From Bacillota bacterium (GTDB lineage Bacteria; Bacillota; UBA4882; UBA10575): 7,124 nt of DNA. The notes below the pieces were generated by a model, which did no database searches, was not told the DNA's origin, and worked only from the letters and a program-made list of their open reading frames with translations. The stretch is from the NCBI GenBank assembly GCA_003511465.1, contig DOID01000127.1, forward strand, positions 241-7,364. Direction: 5' to 3'. A program made the position numbers and the translations under genes. The number at the start of each line of letters is the position of its first letter. The first letter of the stretch is position 1. This document shows, one piece after another, positions 6,489 to 7,124 of this stretch.

Positions 6489-6983
6489 ATGAGAAGATCC
6501 TTTTCCGTCGGTTTGTTAGTTATTTGTTTGCTCTGCATCCCCCAAGCCGCCTTTGGTCTGATGACGGCTGATGTGCAAGCGCAAGGTGGAGAGACCACGC
6601 TGATGTTTGTCGGGGACAAAGGATTACAACTTGGTACTGAATACGGGATCACCTCCCAGCTCGGATTCGCCGTGGAGATGAGGAACGATTCAACCAAAGT
6701 TGGAGCCAAGTATGAGATTGATTCGAACCTCGCTTTAATGTTAGGTGCCATCAATAATGCTCCATTTTTGGGAGTGAATGTTTCCATGCCAATCGATGAG
6801 TACATGGACGTCGTCGGCGAACTTAGTCTTTCCTTGGCCAGTAATCGGTTGAATGCCCTTTTCGAACTGGGAATGGTTTTTGATTTGATCGAAAACTTGG
6901 ACCTTCGGGGTGGATTGCTCGCCGAAACCGACCAAGAAAGTAAAAATATCAGTTTTCAAATGGGCTTAGGCGTTACTTATTAA
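6489..6983 (+). CDS. Small exported protein, probable outer-membrane-type beta-barrel
   Basis: This 164-aa protein has a clear signal peptide (MRRSF, a hydrophobic core, cleavage about after G23 in AAFG). The two cysteines at 13 and 16 lie in that core and do not form a lipobox. The mature 141 residues alternate polar and hydrophobic residues in about 8-10 short strands separated by turns. Recurrent units such as ITSQLGFAVEM, IDSNLALMLGA and IENLDLRGGLL end a strand, turn at S/N-L and start the next. The chain ends GLGVTY, with a terminal aromatic residue as in many outer-membrane barrels. There are no cysteines in the mature part. AAAGGAGGT at 6473-6481 is a near-perfect ribosome binding site 8 nt before the ATG. 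I do not recognise a named family. A secreted beta-rich protein not in an outer membrane is the main alternative. Confidence 0.72.
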   Translation: MRRSFSVGLLVICLLCIPQAAFGLMTADVQAQGGETTLMFVGDKGLQLGTEYGITSQLGFAVEMRNDSTKVGAKYEIDSNLALMLGAINNAPFLGVNVSMPIDEYMDVVGELSLSLASNRLNALFELGMVFDLIENLDLRGGLLAETDQESKNISFQMGLGVTY

Positions 6984-6993
6984 GCGGGGTAAA

Positions 6994-7012
6994 ATGGTGG
7001 GGAGAACACCAT
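6994..7012 (+). other. Hairpin just after the barrel gene
   Basis: ATGGTG at 6994-6999 pairs with CACCAT at 7007-7012 around a 7-nt loop. It starts 10 nt after the stop codon and has no T-tract. It may protect the 3' end of the mRNA or be incidental. Confidence 0.35.
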
Positions 7013-7053
7013 CTTGCATCAACAGACTAGTATTTTCTTAAGTCGCGAACACT

Positions 7054-7084
7054 AAAAAGGGACCTGGCTAAGGACCCTTTTTTT
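7054..7084 (+). terminator. Intrinsic terminator after the barrel gene
   Basis: AAAAAGGG at 7054-7061 pairs with CCCTTTTT at 7075-7082. An A-A mismatch (7062/7074) and a further CCT/AGG pairing extend the stem inward, leaving the loop GGCTA. The T-run covers 7078-7084. The A-tract on the 5' side could also allow termination from the opposite strand. It lies 70 nt beyond the stop of the barrel gene, so it probably ends that transcript. Confidence 0.88.
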
Positions 7085-7124
7085 AGAGCATAATGATACT
7101 ATCTAAGCTTTTTGCGTTGTATCC

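Noticed and set aside
6489..6557. Lipoprotein signal in the barrel-like protein, because of cysteines at residues 13 and 16
   Set aside because: The residues before each cysteine (VI-C, LL-C) do not form a lipobox, and the AFG site after residue 23 fits ordinary signal peptidase.
6356..6805. 149-aa reading frame on the minus strand
   Set aside because: It overlaps the well-supported barrel gene, has no convincing ribosome binding site, and its translation lacks domain-like features.

Overview
The window looks like a Firmicutes (Bacillota) chromosome of moderate GC. The support is strong AGGAGG-type ribosome binding sites, a yabR gene followed by CCA-encoding tRNA genes (a Bacillus/Clostridia arrangement beside the divIC-spoIIE region), and typical clostridial-style M29 and GHL10/DUF4015 proteins. 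All genes I can support are on the + strand. The last gene encodes an exported protein that looks like a small outer-membrane beta-barrel. If that is right, the host would be a diderm Firmicute such as Limnochordia, Halanaerobiales or Negativicutes. This is an inference and is not proven by the window.

Positions 1-400 hold yabR, a small S1-domain RNA-binding protein. Positions 426-631 are a tRNA unit: a sigma-A-type promoter, elongator tRNA-Met(CAT), a 5-nt spacer and tRNA-Lys(CTT). Positions 632-783 are non-coding but structured: a long-range stem enclosing a perfect hairpin, a second hairpin, then an intrinsic terminator. This is either an unusually long tRNA trailer or a small RNA made from it. 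Positions 784-885 are a leader in which I see no convincing promoter.

Positions 886-4317 look like a two-gene operon: a soluble histidine kinase with about four PAS domains and no receiver or response regulator beside it, then, 6 nt downstream, an M29-type metallo-aminopeptidase. Positions 4425-6983 hold two exported proteins. The first has a signal peptide, three Asp-box (BNR/sortilin-like) repeats and a C-terminal GHL10/DUF4015 putative glycoside hydrolase barrel. The second is the 164-aa barrel-like protein. A strong intrinsic terminator at 7054-7084 closes this part.

The left part is translation-related housekeeping. In Bacillus the tRNAs after yabR lead into spoIIE; here they lead into a sensor kinase and peptidase, and then an envelope-directed pair. 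I see no defence system, mobile element, CRISPR array or rRNA. The most open questions are the structured RNA after tRNA-Lys and the barrel/glycosidase envelope pair.
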